Part shown: piece after piece, positions 46,397-55,434 of the stretch
Numbering within the stretch: position 1 is the stretch's first letter
Layout of the letters: each line of letters starts with the position of its first letter
Origin: Peribacillus simplex
GTDB lineage: Bacteria > Bacillota > Bacilli > Bacillales > DSM-1321
Length of the DNA: 64,000 bases
Direction: 5' to 3'
Assembly: GCF_001542915.1 (NCBI RefSeq)
Contig: NZ_LNNH01000039.1
Span: 1-64,000 of the forward strand
Translations under genes and position numbers: made by a program
Notes under the pieces: generated by a model
What the model saw: the letters and a program-made list of their open reading frames with translations, nothing else
The model's database searches: none
Told to the model about the DNA's origin: nothing

Positions 46397-46416
46397 AACC
46401 TTCCCTCCTCCTTTTG

Positions 46417-47124
46417 TTATCCAGCAGCAGACACATGGACTGCCTGATGCCGGTTGATGCGTTTTTCATACAATCTAAATATTTTCTCGAACAGTAGCAC
46501 GACTGCATAATAGATGATGGATAAGGAGAGGTAGACTTCGAGACCGTGTGCCGTTGCAGCAATCAATGTCTCCCCTCTCCCCATCATATCCATCACACCG
46601 ATGGTAAAGGCAAGAGAGGTATCCTTCAATGATCCGATGATGGCGTTAGCGATATTGGGAAAAGCGATCCGTATTGCCTGTGGAAGCACGATCCGAAAAA
46701 AACTTTGGCTATTATTCATCCCCACTGAATAGGCTGCTTCCGTTTGCCCATGATCGACAGCCTTTATCGCCCCTCGAAAAATCTCCGCAAAATGCGCCCC
46801 ATTACTTAGTGCATACGTAATAATGACAAAATACAGAGCCTCCATTCTTGAAATATCGATGTTAACGAATAAAAGGATGGCAGGAAGCCCATAAAACACT
46901 AGAAATAATTGGATTAAAATAGGAGTTCCCCGAATGAAGGAAATATACAATATGACAAATTGATTCAAGACCGGGATACGGAATACCCTCAGGATGGCAG
47001 CCGCTATCCCAAGGATCATCCCTAATGAAACCGAGGCTGCCAGGATCTGTAACGTAACCCCTAGATAATGGATTAAAGTCGGTACGAAATCGACTATTAA
47101 AGAAAGATCGAATGATTTCCCCAT
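46417..47124 (-). CDS. tcyL: Amino-acid ABC transporter permease
   Basis: 235 residues, about five helices. FIRGTPILIQLFLVFYGLPAIL and the EAA loop EAAYSVGMNNSQSFFRIVLPQA are clear. Second half of the heterodimeric channel. Thirty-two bp downstream of the binding-protein gene. Confidence 0.88.
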   Translation of the reverse strand: MGKSFDLSLIVDFVPTLIHYLGVTLQILAASVSLGMILGIAAAILRVFRIPVLNQFVILYISFIRGTPILIQLFLVFYGLPAILLFVNIDISRMEALYFVIITYALSNGAHFAEIFRGAIKAVDHGQTEAAYSVGMNNSQSFFRIVLPQAIRIAFPNIANAIIGSLKDTSLAFTIGVMDMMGRGETLIAATAHGLEVYLSLSIIYYAVVLLFEKIFRLYEKRINRHQAVHVSAAG

Positions 47125-47156
47125 GCTTTAGCACCTCCGCGCTTACGACAATCTAA

Positions 47157-47981
47157 TTAAAATCCGACTGAATAATCAGCACCCAGCCACTTTTTACTAA
47201 GTTCGCTCACTGCCCCTTCCTTTTTCAGCTCCACAAGTGCTTCATCAATTCTCTTCTGTAAAGGCGTTTCATCCTTTCTTAGCAAAAAGTATACCTTTGA
47301 ATTAAGGAGAGGTTCACCTACGACCTTTTGCTGTGCATCTGCTTGTTCATTCAAGAAGTCGACTGCAAATGGTGTCGTGATGGTGGCATCGGCCCGGCCC
47401 GTTTTGATTTGATTCTTCGTATCATCGGCACCTTGGCCTGAATAAATGATGTCAATGCCGGCATTATTTTCTTTATTGTACTTTTCAAGAAATACGGCTG
47501 AATTGCTCGTTGCACTCACTATCGCTTTTTTCCCTTTTAGATCTTTAATGGAATGAATATCATTGTTGTCCTTATGAACGGTAACCTGTAAGGGAAAGAC
47601 ATTATATGGCTCCTTATTAAAGAGGAATTTCTCTTTTCGTTCATCATTCACTTCCATTTGATGAGCAACGAAATCGATTTTATTCGTCTCTAAACTTAAT
47701 AAAAGATTAGAAAAATCCATCGTTTTAAATTCAAATTCATATTCAGGGAGCTTTTCATCGATTTGGCGGACCAACTCGACATCATATCCTGTCAGCTTCC
47801 CGTTCTTATCCAAAAAGCAAATATTCGGGAATTGCGTGCCTGTTCCTACAATGATTTTCTGAACTTTTTTATTTTCTGTATCACCTGCATTTGATTTTGC
47901 TGTACTCGTTGTTTCTTTCGAAGAGCAAGCTCCTAAAACAGTCAGCAGCAGTGCCATCACCAAAAATAATATTTTTTTCAT
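47157..47981 (-). CDS. tcyK: Sulfur-amino-acid binding lipoprotein
   Basis: 274 residues. Lipobox LGACSS at about residue 19, then a family 3 solute-binding fold: IIVGTGTQFPNICFLDKNGKLTGYDVELVRQIDEKLPEYEF, FSNLLLSLETNKIDFVAHQMEVN, and C-terminal LKKEGAVSELSKKWLGADYS. ATG at 47981 with GGGGGA. B. subtilis has two binding proteins here, TcyJ and TcyK; only one is present, and J versus K cannot be decided by eye. Confidence 0.82.
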   Translation of the reverse strand: MKKILFLVMALLLTVLGACSSKETTSTAKSNAGDTENKKVQKIIVGTGTQFPNICFLDKNGKLTGYDVELVRQIDEKLPEYEFEFKTMDFSNLLLSLETNKIDFVAHQMEVNDERKEKFLFNKEPYNVFPLQVTVHKDNNDIHSIKDLKGKKAIVSATSNSAVFLEKYNKENNAGIDIIYSGQGADDTKNQIKTGRADATITTPFAVDFLNEQADAQQKVVGEPLLNSKVYFLLRKDETPLQKRIDEALVELKKEGAVSELSKKWLGADYSVGF

Positions 47982-48001
47982 CTCAATTTCCCCCGACATT
48001 T

Positions 48002-48535
48002 TTAATGACTAACCAATGGTTCTTTATTTTCAATGATGCGGTACAGCGTTTCATCAAGAATTTTACGAAGGTAGACAATCTTTTCGCCATCGTGAACTCG
48101 TTCGGCAAAAATCTCATAGCCTCTTCTTTCATAAATGGATACAAGCCAAGGGTGGCGATCGGCTGTCGCCAAATAGACAGCCGGCGCTTTCACCAGATCC
48201 CGAAGCATATTTTCTTCCACCCAAGTTAACAAAGCCGCCCCGATGCCTTTTTGCTTATACAAGGGATCTACCGCAAACCACCAAATGAAGGGGTAGGGAC
48301 TGAAGTGCTCAGGATCATTCCATGGATGGCGAACGGTCACGGTCGAAACAATTTGGCCATCCCGTTCTAATACGTAAGTGAGATTCCGCCGAATATTATT
48401 CGTCACTAACTGCAGATCAGCCGTCGCAGCCAAAAATTTAATATTCAAATCCCTAATCGGTTCATACGCCCTAAGCGTGACCCCCAGCACTTCAGAGGCA
48501 TCCGTAACAGTAGCAAGACGGATTAGCTGTGACAT
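48002..48535 (-). CDS. snaA: GNAT N-acetyltransferase (SnaA-like)
   Basis: 177 residues, close to B. subtilis SnaA/YtmI (178). GNAT core: VTVRHPW, WWFAVDPLYKQKGIGAALLTWVEENML with the acetyl-CoA loop QKGIGAAL, then VYLATADRHPWLVSIYERRGYEIF. It precedes the binding-protein gene as ytmI precedes tcyJ. SnaA acetylates S-alkylcysteines before oxidative cleavage. The assignment rests on length and position; the second acetyltransferase at 44390 is the alternative. Confidence 0.7.
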   Translation of the reverse strand: MSQLIRLATVTDASEVLGVTLRAYEPIRDLNIKFLAATADLQLVTNNIRRNLTYVLERDGQIVSTVTVRHPWNDPEHFSPYPFIWWFAVDPLYKQKGIGAALLTWVEENMLRDLVKAPAVYLATADRHPWLVSIYERRGYEIFAERVHDGEKIVYLRKILDETLYRIIENKEPLVSH

Positions 48536-48652
48536 GATTCATCCCCCATCTCCATAGTTTATTATCCAAACAAGAATAGTCGGAATTATATCGCGATTTA
48601 TTCATTCACCTGTTCAAGACCTTTCTATCTGCTGCTGATTCAGGAATCTAGG

Positions 48653-48931
48653 TTAAAATGCTGGATTTTTGTGATGGTACCGGTCAAGTGCTTTTTCAAG
48701 ATGGGGGATGCCGACTTCTGTAACGGCCTCATAGACGTTCCCCCGCCCGATTTCAATAATGGGCACATACCGGACGCCATATTTGATTTCTAAAATATCG
48801 CGCCGTTCATCCTGGTTGGTAACATCCACCGTTTGATACGCAATGTCCTTTTCCTTTAAGTATTGTTTAACATCCTCGCAATAGTGGCAGCCTTGTTTTG
48901 ACCAAACGACGACAGATAGCTGTTCTCCCAT
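48653..48931 (-). CDS. cmoI: Glutaredoxin/thioredoxin-like protein CmoI
   Basis: 92 residues, glutaredoxin fold: SVVVWSKQGCHYCEDVKQYLKEK with redox pair Cys15-Cys18, then a cis-Pro in VPIIEIGRG. The length and position next to the CmoJ monooxygenase match B. subtilis YtnI. Probably supplies electrons or handles the thiol product in S-alkylcysteine salvage. AAGGAGGA upstream. Confidence 0.85.
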   Translation of the reverse strand: MGEQLSVVVWSKQGCHYCEDVKQYLKEKDIAYQTVDVTNQDERRDILEIKYGVRYVPIIEIGRGNVYEAVTEVGIPHLEKALDRYHHKNPAF

Positions 48932-48948
48932 TTCATATTCCTCCTTGA

Positions 48949-50283
48949 TTATTGATTGATTTTTTCTTTCGCATAACGATTTTCCGGGAACGGAAGCCCC
49001 AGGTTGCCCCTTAATGTATCTGCTTCATATTCAGTACGATATATCCCCCTTTGTTGAAGGATGGGAACCACATGGAGAACAAAGTCATTCAAAGCGTTCG
49101 GGACACTTGAAGCAAAGATGAATCCGTCCGCACCCTTCTCTTCGAACCATTGCTGGATCAAATCCGCCACTTTCTCTGGAGTTCCAATAAAGGGAGTACG
49201 GGGTGTAGCTTCATTAAGGGCCACTTGTCGGAGCGTCAAATGTTTCTCCTTGGCCTCCTGCTTAATTCGATCGGTCGTACTTCGGAAACTGTTTTTTCCG
49301 ATGTCCCCGAGATCCGGGAAAGGGGCATCCACATCATATTGCGTAAAATCATGATGATCAAAGTACCGTCCCAAGTAATCGAGCGCCTTATCGACGGAAA
49401 CAAGATTAGCAAGTTCTTGATATTTGTTCTCTGCCGCTTCATCAGTTGCACCGATGATCGGGGCGATACCCGGAAGGATGACGATATCATCAGGGTTTCT
49501 CCCGAATGCAATGGCCCTTTTTTTAACATCTTGATAAAACTTCTGCGCCTCTTCCAAAGTTGGATGACCCGTAAAGATTGCATCCGCATCTTTGGCAGCA
49601 AGATTTTTGCCGTCTTCGGATGATCCAGCTTGGAAAATGACCGGACGCCCCTGTTTGGATCGAGCAATGTTAAGCGGTCCCTGTACAGAGAAGAATTCTC
49701 CTTTATGATTTAATTGGTGCATTTTTGAAGGCTCAAAAAACTTACCCGACTTTTTATCCCGGATAAACGCATCATCCTCCCATGAATCCCATAAGCCTTT
49801 AGTGACCTGGATATATTCTGAAGCAATCCGGTACCGTTTGGCATGATCGGGATGTTCTTCAATGGTTTTGCTATAGTTCAAGGCTGTACTCTCAAGAGGC
49901 GTAGTAACAAGGTTCCATCCCCCTCGTCCATGACTGATATGATCAAGTGAAGCGAATTGCCTTGCTACAGTAAATGGCTCACTATACGAAGTTGAAACAG
50001 TACCGACAAGCCCTATCCTTGTCGTCACAGCTGAAAGTGCGGACAAAAGAGTAAGTGGCTCAAATCGATTCAAGAAATGGGGAATCGATTTCTCGTTGAT
50101 ATATAAACCGTCAGCGATGAATAATAAATCAAACTTTCCCTCTTCGGCCTTCCGAGCCTGCTCCGTATAAAATTCGATACTGACACTGGCATCTGCTTGA
50201 ATGTCAGGATGCCTCCAACCAGATATGCTTCCTCCAACTCCATGAATAAGCGCTCCTAATTTCAACTTTCTCCGCTCAGACAT
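48949..50283 (-). CDS. cmoJ: FMN-dependent monooxygenase CmoJ
   Basis: 444 residues, NtaA/SnaA/SoxA-type flavin monooxygenase of the luciferase-like class. Marks: [139 protein letters not shown]. It needs reduced FMN from a separate reductase. In the salvage pathway it oxidises N-acetyl-S-alkylcysteine. Seventeen bp before cmoI. Confidence 0.88.
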   Translation of the reverse strand: MSERRKLKLGALIHGVGGSISGWRHPDIQADASVSIEFYTEQARKAEEGKFDLLFIADGLYINEKSIPHFLNRFEPLTLLSALSAVTTRIGLVGTVSTSYSEPFTVARQFASLDHISHGRGGWNLVTTPLESTALNYSKTIEEHPDHAKRYRIASEYIQVTKGLWDSWEDDAFIRDKKSGKFFEPSKMHQLNHKGEFFSVQGPLNIARSKQGRPVIFQAGSSEDGKNLAAKDADAIFTGHPTLEEAQKFYQDVKKRAIAFGRNPDDIVILPGIAPIIGATDEAAENKYQELANLVSVDKALDYLGRYFDHHDFTQYDVDAPFPDLGDIGKNSFRSTTDRIKQEAKEKHLTLRQVALNEATPRTPFIGTPEKVADLIQQWFEEKGADGFIFASSVPNALNDFVLHVVPILQQRGIYRTEYEADTLRGNLGLPFPENRYAKEKINQ

Positions 50284-50336
50284 CCATACTCCCCCTTTTA
50301 TTCTTTTTTGCTTTTACATCCCTGTGAGTGAAGAAA

Positions 50337-51359
50337 TCAACTTGGGCTCGTTACGTGTTTCCCTTCAGGTAAGGCTAATTGGAGCGGACTCAATAATTGG
50401 AAAGATCGTAATCTTTCTGCTTCTTTTAAAACCGGCGTATGCAAGATGAACTCATCTGCCCCGTACTTTTCATGTAAATTTGTTAACTGTTCTTTTACGT
50501 ATGTGGGAGTCCCGGCAATGATAGTGGATTCCTGTTCTTCAATTTCGTATGATTCCCCAGCCTGCTTCCCGAATATTTCCGCTTGCTCGAGTGTTTGGAC
50601 CGTCACTGAACGACCGCTTCTGAGATGGACTTTCACTATCTTTTGATCACCGATTAATTGGGTTGCTTCTTGCTGTGAAGGAGCGGCAATCACGGCAACC
50701 GATACCTTAAAGCTCCCAGTCGGAAAGATGCTCCGGTAAATGCGTGCAGCATCATCGAGTACAGTCTCATTGCTATTGATAAATCGGGCAAATACATAGG
50801 CGATACCAAGGTTGGCGGCTAGCCTCGCACTGTCAGCACTGGCACCAAGCAGGAACATTTCAGGTTTTATGGACGGAAGCGGGGTCGCTTGAACGCCTGC
50901 AAGAGGGTGGGTATCATTGATCGAATTTTCAATTATTTCTTGCAAGAAAGATAACCTCTCTTCAAAATCTTTTCCATCATTCACGGTACCATGCTGCAGC
51001 GCCTTCGTGGATAATGGGAGTCCCCCGGGTGCCTTTCCGATGCCAAGGTCCACTCTGCCAGGTGAAAGATTTGATAGCACATGAAAGTTTTCCGCCACTT
51101 TATACGGACTATAATGCTGAAGCATGACACCTCCCGACCCTACTCGAATCGAATGGGTTTGGGCTAAAAGATGCGATATCAATACCTCCGGTGAGGATCC
51201 CGCCAAGGTTTCGGCATGATGATGTTCCGAAACCCAGAAACGGTTATACCCCCACTCTTCTGCATGCTTAGCCAGGTTGATGGTTTGCTGTAATGCATCA
51301 ACTGCTGTAGAACCGGGAAATATCGGACTCTGATCTAAAATGCCAAGCGTATAACTCAT
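50337..51359 (-). CDS. cmoO: Luciferase-like monooxygenase CmoO
   Basis: 340 residues. LGILDQSPIFPGSTAVDALQQTINLAKHAEEWGYNRFWVSEHHH at the start, then LSPGRVDLGIGKAPGGLP and FLLGASADSARLAANLGIAYVFA, the usual pattern of bacterial luciferase-like oxidoreductases with short names such as YtmO. First gene of the long minus-strand sulfur-salvage set, 142 bp after the LysR-type regulator. GGAGAGAA before the ATG. Confidence 0.85.
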   Translation of the reverse strand: MSYTLGILDQSPIFPGSTAVDALQQTINLAKHAEEWGYNRFWVSEHHHAETLAGSSPEVLISHLLAQTHSIRVGSGGVMLQHYSPYKVAENFHVLSNLSPGRVDLGIGKAPGGLPLSTKALQHGTVNDGKDFEERLSFLQEIIENSINDTHPLAGVQATPLPSIKPEMFLLGASADSARLAANLGIAYVFARFINSNETVLDDAARIYRSIFPTGSFKVSVAVIAAPSQQEATQLIGDQKIVKVHLRSGRSVTVQTLEQAEIFGKQAGESYEIEEQESTIIAGTPTYVKEQLTNLHEKYGADEFILHTPVLKEAERLRSFQLLSPLQLALPEGKHVTSPS

Positions 51360-51473
51360 ATTTTCTCTCCTCCGCTTTAATTCCGAGTTAATTTATACGA
51401 TTAATTGATTTTGTATATCCTATCACCAGAACATGCGGATGGCAATGGTTTTACCAATAGAAAAAAATATGGC

Positions 51474-51496
51474 ATCGATAGAAAATATCTATCGAT
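51474..51496 (-). promoter_or_regulatory. Perfect dyad, candidate LysR-regulator site upstream of cmoO
   Basis: ATCGATAG (51474-51481) and CTATCGAT (51489-51496) are exact inverted repeats 7 bp apart, inside the ytlI-cmoO intergenic region. The ATC-N9-GAT spacing seen in the inner part fits LysR-type boxes. It starts only 4 bp beyond the ytlI stop and 115 bp from cmoO. Confidence 0.55.
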
Positions 51497-51500
51497 TCGA

Positions 51501-52403
51501 TTATAACGGTGAAGGATGATGGTTTTGTTCAAATTCCTGTATGGAAAAAAGGATGTCATTCCATAATAAAGGAGCCTCCAACCCCTGATTTAAGTGAGTA
51601 AGATAGATGTGCTGCTTGATCTTGATTAAATGGGATACATCCACTTCAACCAACGTACCCTCTTCCAACTCCTTTTTAATGCATAAATACGGCAAAAACC
51701 CGATACAGCTTCCGCTAACAATCAATGATTTCGCCACTTCGAGGTGATTAACCTGAAATTCAAACCGCGGCTCCACGTTAGAGACTTCAAATATTTTATG
51801 AACCTGATTCCAGTCAAACGCACCACACTCAAAAAACACGAGCGGCTCCATTGCTAATGTCTGCACAGAAAGCTCGGTTTGAACTTGAAAAGGATGTCCC
51901 GGATATACGACTAATCGAATCGAATTATCAAGCGTCTTATGATTTTGCAGCCCACTATGTGCAACATCTTTCATGAAGGCTATATCAACCTGTTTCCGAA
52001 GCAATTTATCCATTAATTCCTCATTTGTTGCTGATATGAATTTAAAGCGTAAATCTGGGTTTTTCTCTTTCCAAAGAGGAAGCGCGAACGGAATAAAGTA
52101 TTGCGATGTAATGATATTGGCCCCAATCGTTATTTCCTCCAAATCACTTCCTGCCTTCAGCTGCTTTTTCCCTTGTTGGAAGGTGCGGATGATTTGCTCC
52201 GCAAATGGAATGAAGGCTTTCCCTTTTTCGGTTAAAATGATTCCCCTCCCTTGCCTTTCGAATAGTTCTGTATCGAGTTCCCCTTCAAGCGTCTTAATTC
52301 TTGCCGATACGGTTGGTTGTGATAAAAACATCGCCTCTGCGGCTTTATGAAAGCTATTAAAGTGAACGACATACATAAAAGCTTCAATATGATCAATATT
52401 CAT
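51501..52403 (-). CDS. ytlI: LysR-type regulator of the sulfur operon
   Basis: 300 residues. N-terminal helix-turn-helix MNIDHIEAFMYVVHFNSFHKAAEAMFLSQPTVSARIKTLEGELDTELFER and a C-terminal effector domain (ITIGANIITSQYFIPFALP, ...VVYPGHPFQ...). ATG at 52403 with AAAGGAGC. In B. subtilis YtlI activates the ytmI-tcy-cmo operon; here it sits directly upstream on the same strand rather than divergently, followed by a palindrome that could be its site. O-acetylserine-type control is known for relatives but not visible here. Confidence 0.82.
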   Translation of the reverse strand: MNIDHIEAFMYVVHFNSFHKAAEAMFLSQPTVSARIKTLEGELDTELFERQGRGIILTEKGKAFIPFAEQIIRTFQQGKKQLKAGSDLEEITIGANIITSQYFIPFALPLWKEKNPDLRFKFISATNEELMDKLLRKQVDIAFMKDVAHSGLQNHKTLDNSIRLVVYPGHPFQVQTELSVQTLAMEPLVFFECGAFDWNQVHKIFEVSNVEPRFEFQVNHLEVAKSLIVSGSCIGFLPYLCIKKELEEGTLVEVDVSHLIKIKQHIYLTHLNQGLEAPLLWNDILFSIQEFEQNHHPSPL

Positions 52404-52632
52404 GCCTTCGGCTCCTTTTTTTAAAATGAACACAAATAGCCCCTGCTCGCTTATCGCGCTCAGGAGCTTTCGGTTGTCCAATCAGCCCATCTTATAATCT
52501 TGTTTATCCGATTTTAATCTTATAAATCAAATAAGTAAAGTATGAATTAATATGAAAATTTCCTATGAAGGTAAGAGGATATTCGGTCCGCCACCGCTGA
52601 CAGATGAGGTTTTCATTAAAACAACATAAAAT

Positions 52633-52676
52633 GGAAAGAGCAGAAATGCTGTTAAATTAACATTTCTGCTCTTTCC
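52633..52676. terminator. Strong hairpin upstream of ytlI
   Basis: GGAAAGAGCAGAAATG pairs with CATTTCTGCTCTTTCC around a 12-bp loop. It ends the minus-strand small genes from 53.6 to 52.8 kb before the ytlI promoter; its T run is poor in either direction. Confidence 0.7.
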
Positions 52677-52808
52677 CATCTATTAAATCCATTTCAGCTT
52701 CATCCAAAATTCTTATCCGCCATTCAGTCTCGATCTCATTCATCAATGCGTTATTCAACTCTATTTTCGCTTTGTCCCCTGAATCGAGAACAAGGTATCA
52801 GATTTTGA

Positions 52809-52952
52809 TTATGTTTGCTCAATAAAGGATCGGGATGCGAACCTGCGCTCGGTTCTGCAGGTTTCACATAAATGAAGGATCCTCATTTGTTCTTGACCAT
52901 TACCGTCTTGATCTAATTCCTCTTTTGCACCGCATACTTCACATACTTTCAT
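52809..52952 (-). CDS. Small zinc-ribbon-like protein
   Basis: 47 residues with two CxxC pairs (CEVC at 4-7, CETC at 29-32) spaced for one zinc. ATG preceded by AGGAGAGATGGACA. A protein-like stretch continues beyond the stop in another frame (DSGDKAKIELNNALMNEIE), so the gene may be a truncated form of a longer protein. It precedes the terminator and follows two other small genes on the same strand. Confidence 0.55.
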   Translation of the reverse strand: MKVCEVCGAKEELDQDGNGQEQMRILHLCETCRTERRFASRSFIEQT

Positions 52953-52991
52953 TGTCCATCTCTCCTTTATAACCAGATTCGATGAAGATGG

Positions 52992-53204
52992 CTACTCTTC
53001 TTTCATGTCGAATCCCGTATCTTTCACAGCCTGAAGAAAATCAATTGGAGAGGCTGCTTTCTCATCATAACTAAATGTAGCCAGCTTGTTTGCCAAGCTT
53101 ACTTCAACATCCCTTACACCCCAGACTTCATTCAGTGCATGAAGAACTTTATTAACATCATTCTCATCTCTCATATCTTCCACTTTAAGAAATCCATTTT
53201 CCAC
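52992..53204 (-). CDS. HMA-like small protein without CxxC
   Basis: 70 residues with the beta-alpha-beta pattern of heavy-metal-associated domains (VNKVLHALNEVWGVRDVEVSLANKLATFSYDEKAASPIDFLQAVKDTGFDM). The metal-binding CxxC loop is absent; the corresponding N-terminal part reads MRDENDVN. So it keeps the fold but cannot bind copper in the usual way. GTG start with GGAG nine bases upstream. Sixteen bp after the DUF1641 gene. Function unknown. Confidence 0.65.
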   Translation of the reverse strand: MENGFLKVEDMRDENDVNKVLHALNEVWGVRDVEVSLANKLATFSYDEKAASPIDFLQAVKDTGFDMKEE

Positions 53205-53220
53205 TTTACCATGCTCCTTT

Positions 53221-53571
53221 TTAGTGTAACTCTCGCTTATCTCCTTGGAATGCCTCCCCCATTCCTTCCAAAAAGCCTAACATCGTCGACAGGGAGGTTC
53301 TTATTTCCGGATTTCTAATACTATTTCCTAGTTGCCATAAGCTCACTTTTTCATCTTTATCTATATTCTCTGCCAATTTTTCCAAGCCGTGACTCACTCC
53401 ATTCAGTACCGTTTGTAACTGCTCAGGATTCAATTGGCCAAGAAAGTTAAAAGCATTCATCCCATTCTTGATTGTATTATGCATATTAGGCTGATTGAGC
53501 TGTTGAACGGCAATCACCCCTACATCAACACGTTTTTCCAGCAGCCCGTTCACGGTATTCAAAACACCCAT
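53221..53571 (-). CDS. DUF1641 family protein
   Basis: 116 residues, helical, with RNPEIRTSLSTMLGFLEGMGEAF near the end, the DUF1641 pattern (R-N/D-P-E/D-hhR...hhGFLxGhG). A second DUF1641 protein stands beside formate dehydrogenase at 56559. The family goes with formate dehydrogenase and sulfide-quinone systems. AAGGAA close to the ATG is an imperfect ribosome site. Confidence 0.7.
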   Translation of the reverse strand: MGVLNTVNGLLEKRVDVGVIAVQQLNQPNMHNTIKNGMNAFNFLGQLNPEQLQTVLNGVSHGLEKLAENIDKDEKVSLWQLGNSIRNPEIRTSLSTMLGFLEGMGEAFQGDKRELH

Positions 53572-53689
53572 TTCCTTATAGTTAGGTGTGTGGGTTACTG
53601 TATCATGATAAGGGCATAAGAAAACGATAAAAGGGGTAATCTTAGAAGGGATTATGTTTTGTAATTATGACGAACGAAGGGTTTGAATA

Positions 53690-53908
53690 GTGGAAAAAGA
53701 AATTTTATTTCAGCGGGTACATAATATGATTATTTCTTCAGCTAAAAAACCAAAATACACAGCCCTCTCTACCGTAAAGATTGCTGATCTATTTGGTGTA
53801 AAGCCTGATGTCATCGAAAACATGTTACAGGAATTAATTAATGAAGGACGGTTGCAAAAGTCTAAATTGAACGATCCGCCAAATTACGAAATATATTCAT
53901 TACCTTGA
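53690..53908 (+). CDS. Small winged-helix-like protein
   Basis: 72 residues, GTG start with GAAGGG upstream. The middle reads STVKIADLFGVKPDVIENMLQELINEGRLQKSKLNDPPNYEIYSLP, which looks like a helix-turn-helix followed by a wing (LQKSK...YEIYSL). It is transcribed away from the DUF1641 gene. Might be a small DNA-binding regulator; the family was not recognised. Confidence 0.6.
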   Translation: MEKEILFQRVHNMIISSAKKPKYTALSTVKIADLFGVKPDVIENMLQELINEGRLQKSKLNDPPNYEIYSLP

Positions 53909-54222
53909 GCGGAGTGGATTTCAAGGGAAGTAAAGAACAGGGGATGGATCCTTTTGGGATATTGGTAGAGGGCTGCACTCCATACAAAAACAGATTGCAG
54001 CGAGTGAAGGGAAAAACTCTCCAAATAGGTTATCCTGGCAGCATTGCCCATCATTCATGGAGCGATCCTTAACCTGGTGCACGATGTTTCGATAATGACC
54101 TTACGTCACTGGATGGAACAGGCATTTCAACTTTGCCATGCGGAAAAGAGCCAGGTTAGATCCGCACTACTGGTCTTTCACTTCAGAACTTCGCCTCATT
54201 AATAAATAGAGGAAATCCTATT
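53909..54222. other. Intergenic interval with long-range inverted repeat
   Basis: No supported gene. GCGATCC(T)TAACCTGG near 54060 and CCAGGTTAGATCCGC near 54150 are imperfectly complementary and enclose about 80 bp. It could be RNA structure or chance; convergent genes on both sides. Confidence 0.35.
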
Positions 54223-54879
54223 TCACTTCTGTTTGATTTGTACTAGAAATAACATGATAAACGATAGGACTACCATTAAAAGAACCCATAGCCAAGCTAG
54301 CGTCATATTTCCAGTGTCAATGGCCACATATATGGCTGTCGGTACCGTTTGCGTCTTTCCCGGTATGTTCCCGGCGACCATCAAGGTAGCACCGAATTCG
54401 CCCAGTGCTCTGGCCATGCTTAAAACACTTCCGGAAATGATCGCTCTAGAAGCCAAGGGAAGTGAAATCAGGAAAAAAACTTGCCATTCATTTGCTCCAA
54501 ATACTCTTGCAGCAGCTTCAATTTCATGATCTATTCCCTGAAATCCAATCTTTGCTGACTGGTACATTAAGGGAAATGCCACAACGATGGATGCGAGAAC
54601 AGCGCCCCACCATGTAAATAGAATCGATTGCCTAAAAACCAATTCCAGTGCTTCCCCCACCACACTCTTCTTTCCCAACGCAATCAGCATTAAGAATCCC
54701 ACAACCGAGGGAGGTAGGACCAATGGAAGCATTAAGATCGTCTCTACTATAACTTTTCCTTTAAAATTATTAAGTGACAGCAGTCTCCCCGCTAAAGTAC
54801 CTAAAATAATTACAGCTGCACCAGATATCATCGTGATTTTAATTGACAACAGTACGGGTGTTAGAAACGCTTGGAACAT
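54223..54879 (-). CDS. modB: Molybdate ABC transporter permease
   Basis: 218 residues, about five to six helices. LPLVLPPSVVGFLMLIALGKKS and the EAA-like loop SMARALGEFGATLMVAGNIPGKTQTVPTAIY are the marks of ModB-type permeases. It would take up molybdate for the cofactor needed by the formate dehydrogenase nearby. Neither the binding protein (ModA) nor the ATPase (ModC) is encoded next to it in this window. No clear terminator follows. Confidence 0.85.
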   Translation of the reverse strand: MFQAFLTPVLLSIKITMISGAAVIILGTLAGRLLSLNNFKGKVIVETILMLPLVLPPSVVGFLMLIALGKKSVVGEALELVFRQSILFTWWGAVLASIVVAFPLMYQSAKIGFQGIDHEIEAAARVFGANEWQVFFLISLPLASRAIISGSVLSMARALGEFGATLMVAGNIPGKTQTVPTAIYVAIDTGNMTLAWLWVLLMVVLSFIMLFLVQIKQK

Positions 54880-54936
54880 GTATCCTCCTACTTTGACTAG
54901 TAATAATGATTTTCGTACTCTAATACCTAGTACCTC

Positions 54937-55320
54937 TTAAGAAGTTGATTTTTTGGTTTCAAAGAAACTCCTCTCAATTTCCTTGCTATCCAACCGAAAA
55001 ACGGAAGGTATCCCTAAAAACAATGCAAATAAATGTAAATACCAATCTTTATTACTTTTTCTCGTGCCTAAACACTTAAATATTTCTTGAAATTGAAATC
55101 TTTCATGGGCAGCGGCGATAGGAACTGCACCAAAATATTTCAAAACAAAATCAAATTCCAGCTGAACCGCTAACTCTAACATGTCGTTTAGAGTATCAAT
55201 GTAACTTTCAATGTTTTTTTCTTTATAAAGTTTTATAAAGTCGTTATTCACTTTCGAAACAAGTGACTCAATCCCGATTTCGGTTTTCTCCGTCATCTCT
55301 ATCATTTTTTTTATATCCAT
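54937..55320 (-). CDS. Hypothetical cytoplasmic protein
   Basis: 127 residues, soluble and helical. I start at 55320 where GGCGGAGAGG precedes ATG. The middle has LELAVQLEFDFVLKYFGAVPIAAAHERFQFQEIFKCLGTRKSNKDWYLHLFALFLGIPS. No family recognised. It lies between modB and DUF2294 on the same strand, so it may belong to the molybdenum/formate group. Confidence 0.6.
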   Translation of the reverse strand: MDIKKMIEMTEKTEIGIESLVSKVNNDFIKLYKEKNIESYIDTLNDMLELAVQLEFDFVLKYFGAVPIAAAHERFQFQEIFKCLGTRKSNKDWYLHLFALFLGIPSVFRLDSKEIERSFFETKKSTS

Positions 55321-55434
55321 TGCCTCTCCGCCTTCATTCGGTAGTTGAATCATTTCCTTCTCAAAAACTATATCTGGACAACTCAAAATATCCCTTACGC
55401 ACAAAAGAGATATTTTTGATGGGAATTTTTTTAG

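Noticed and set aside
53909-54222. Possible molybdenum-cofactor riboswitch
   Set aside because: The inverted repeat lies downstream of modB and of the plus-strand gene, not in a leader, and the core pairing is imperfect.
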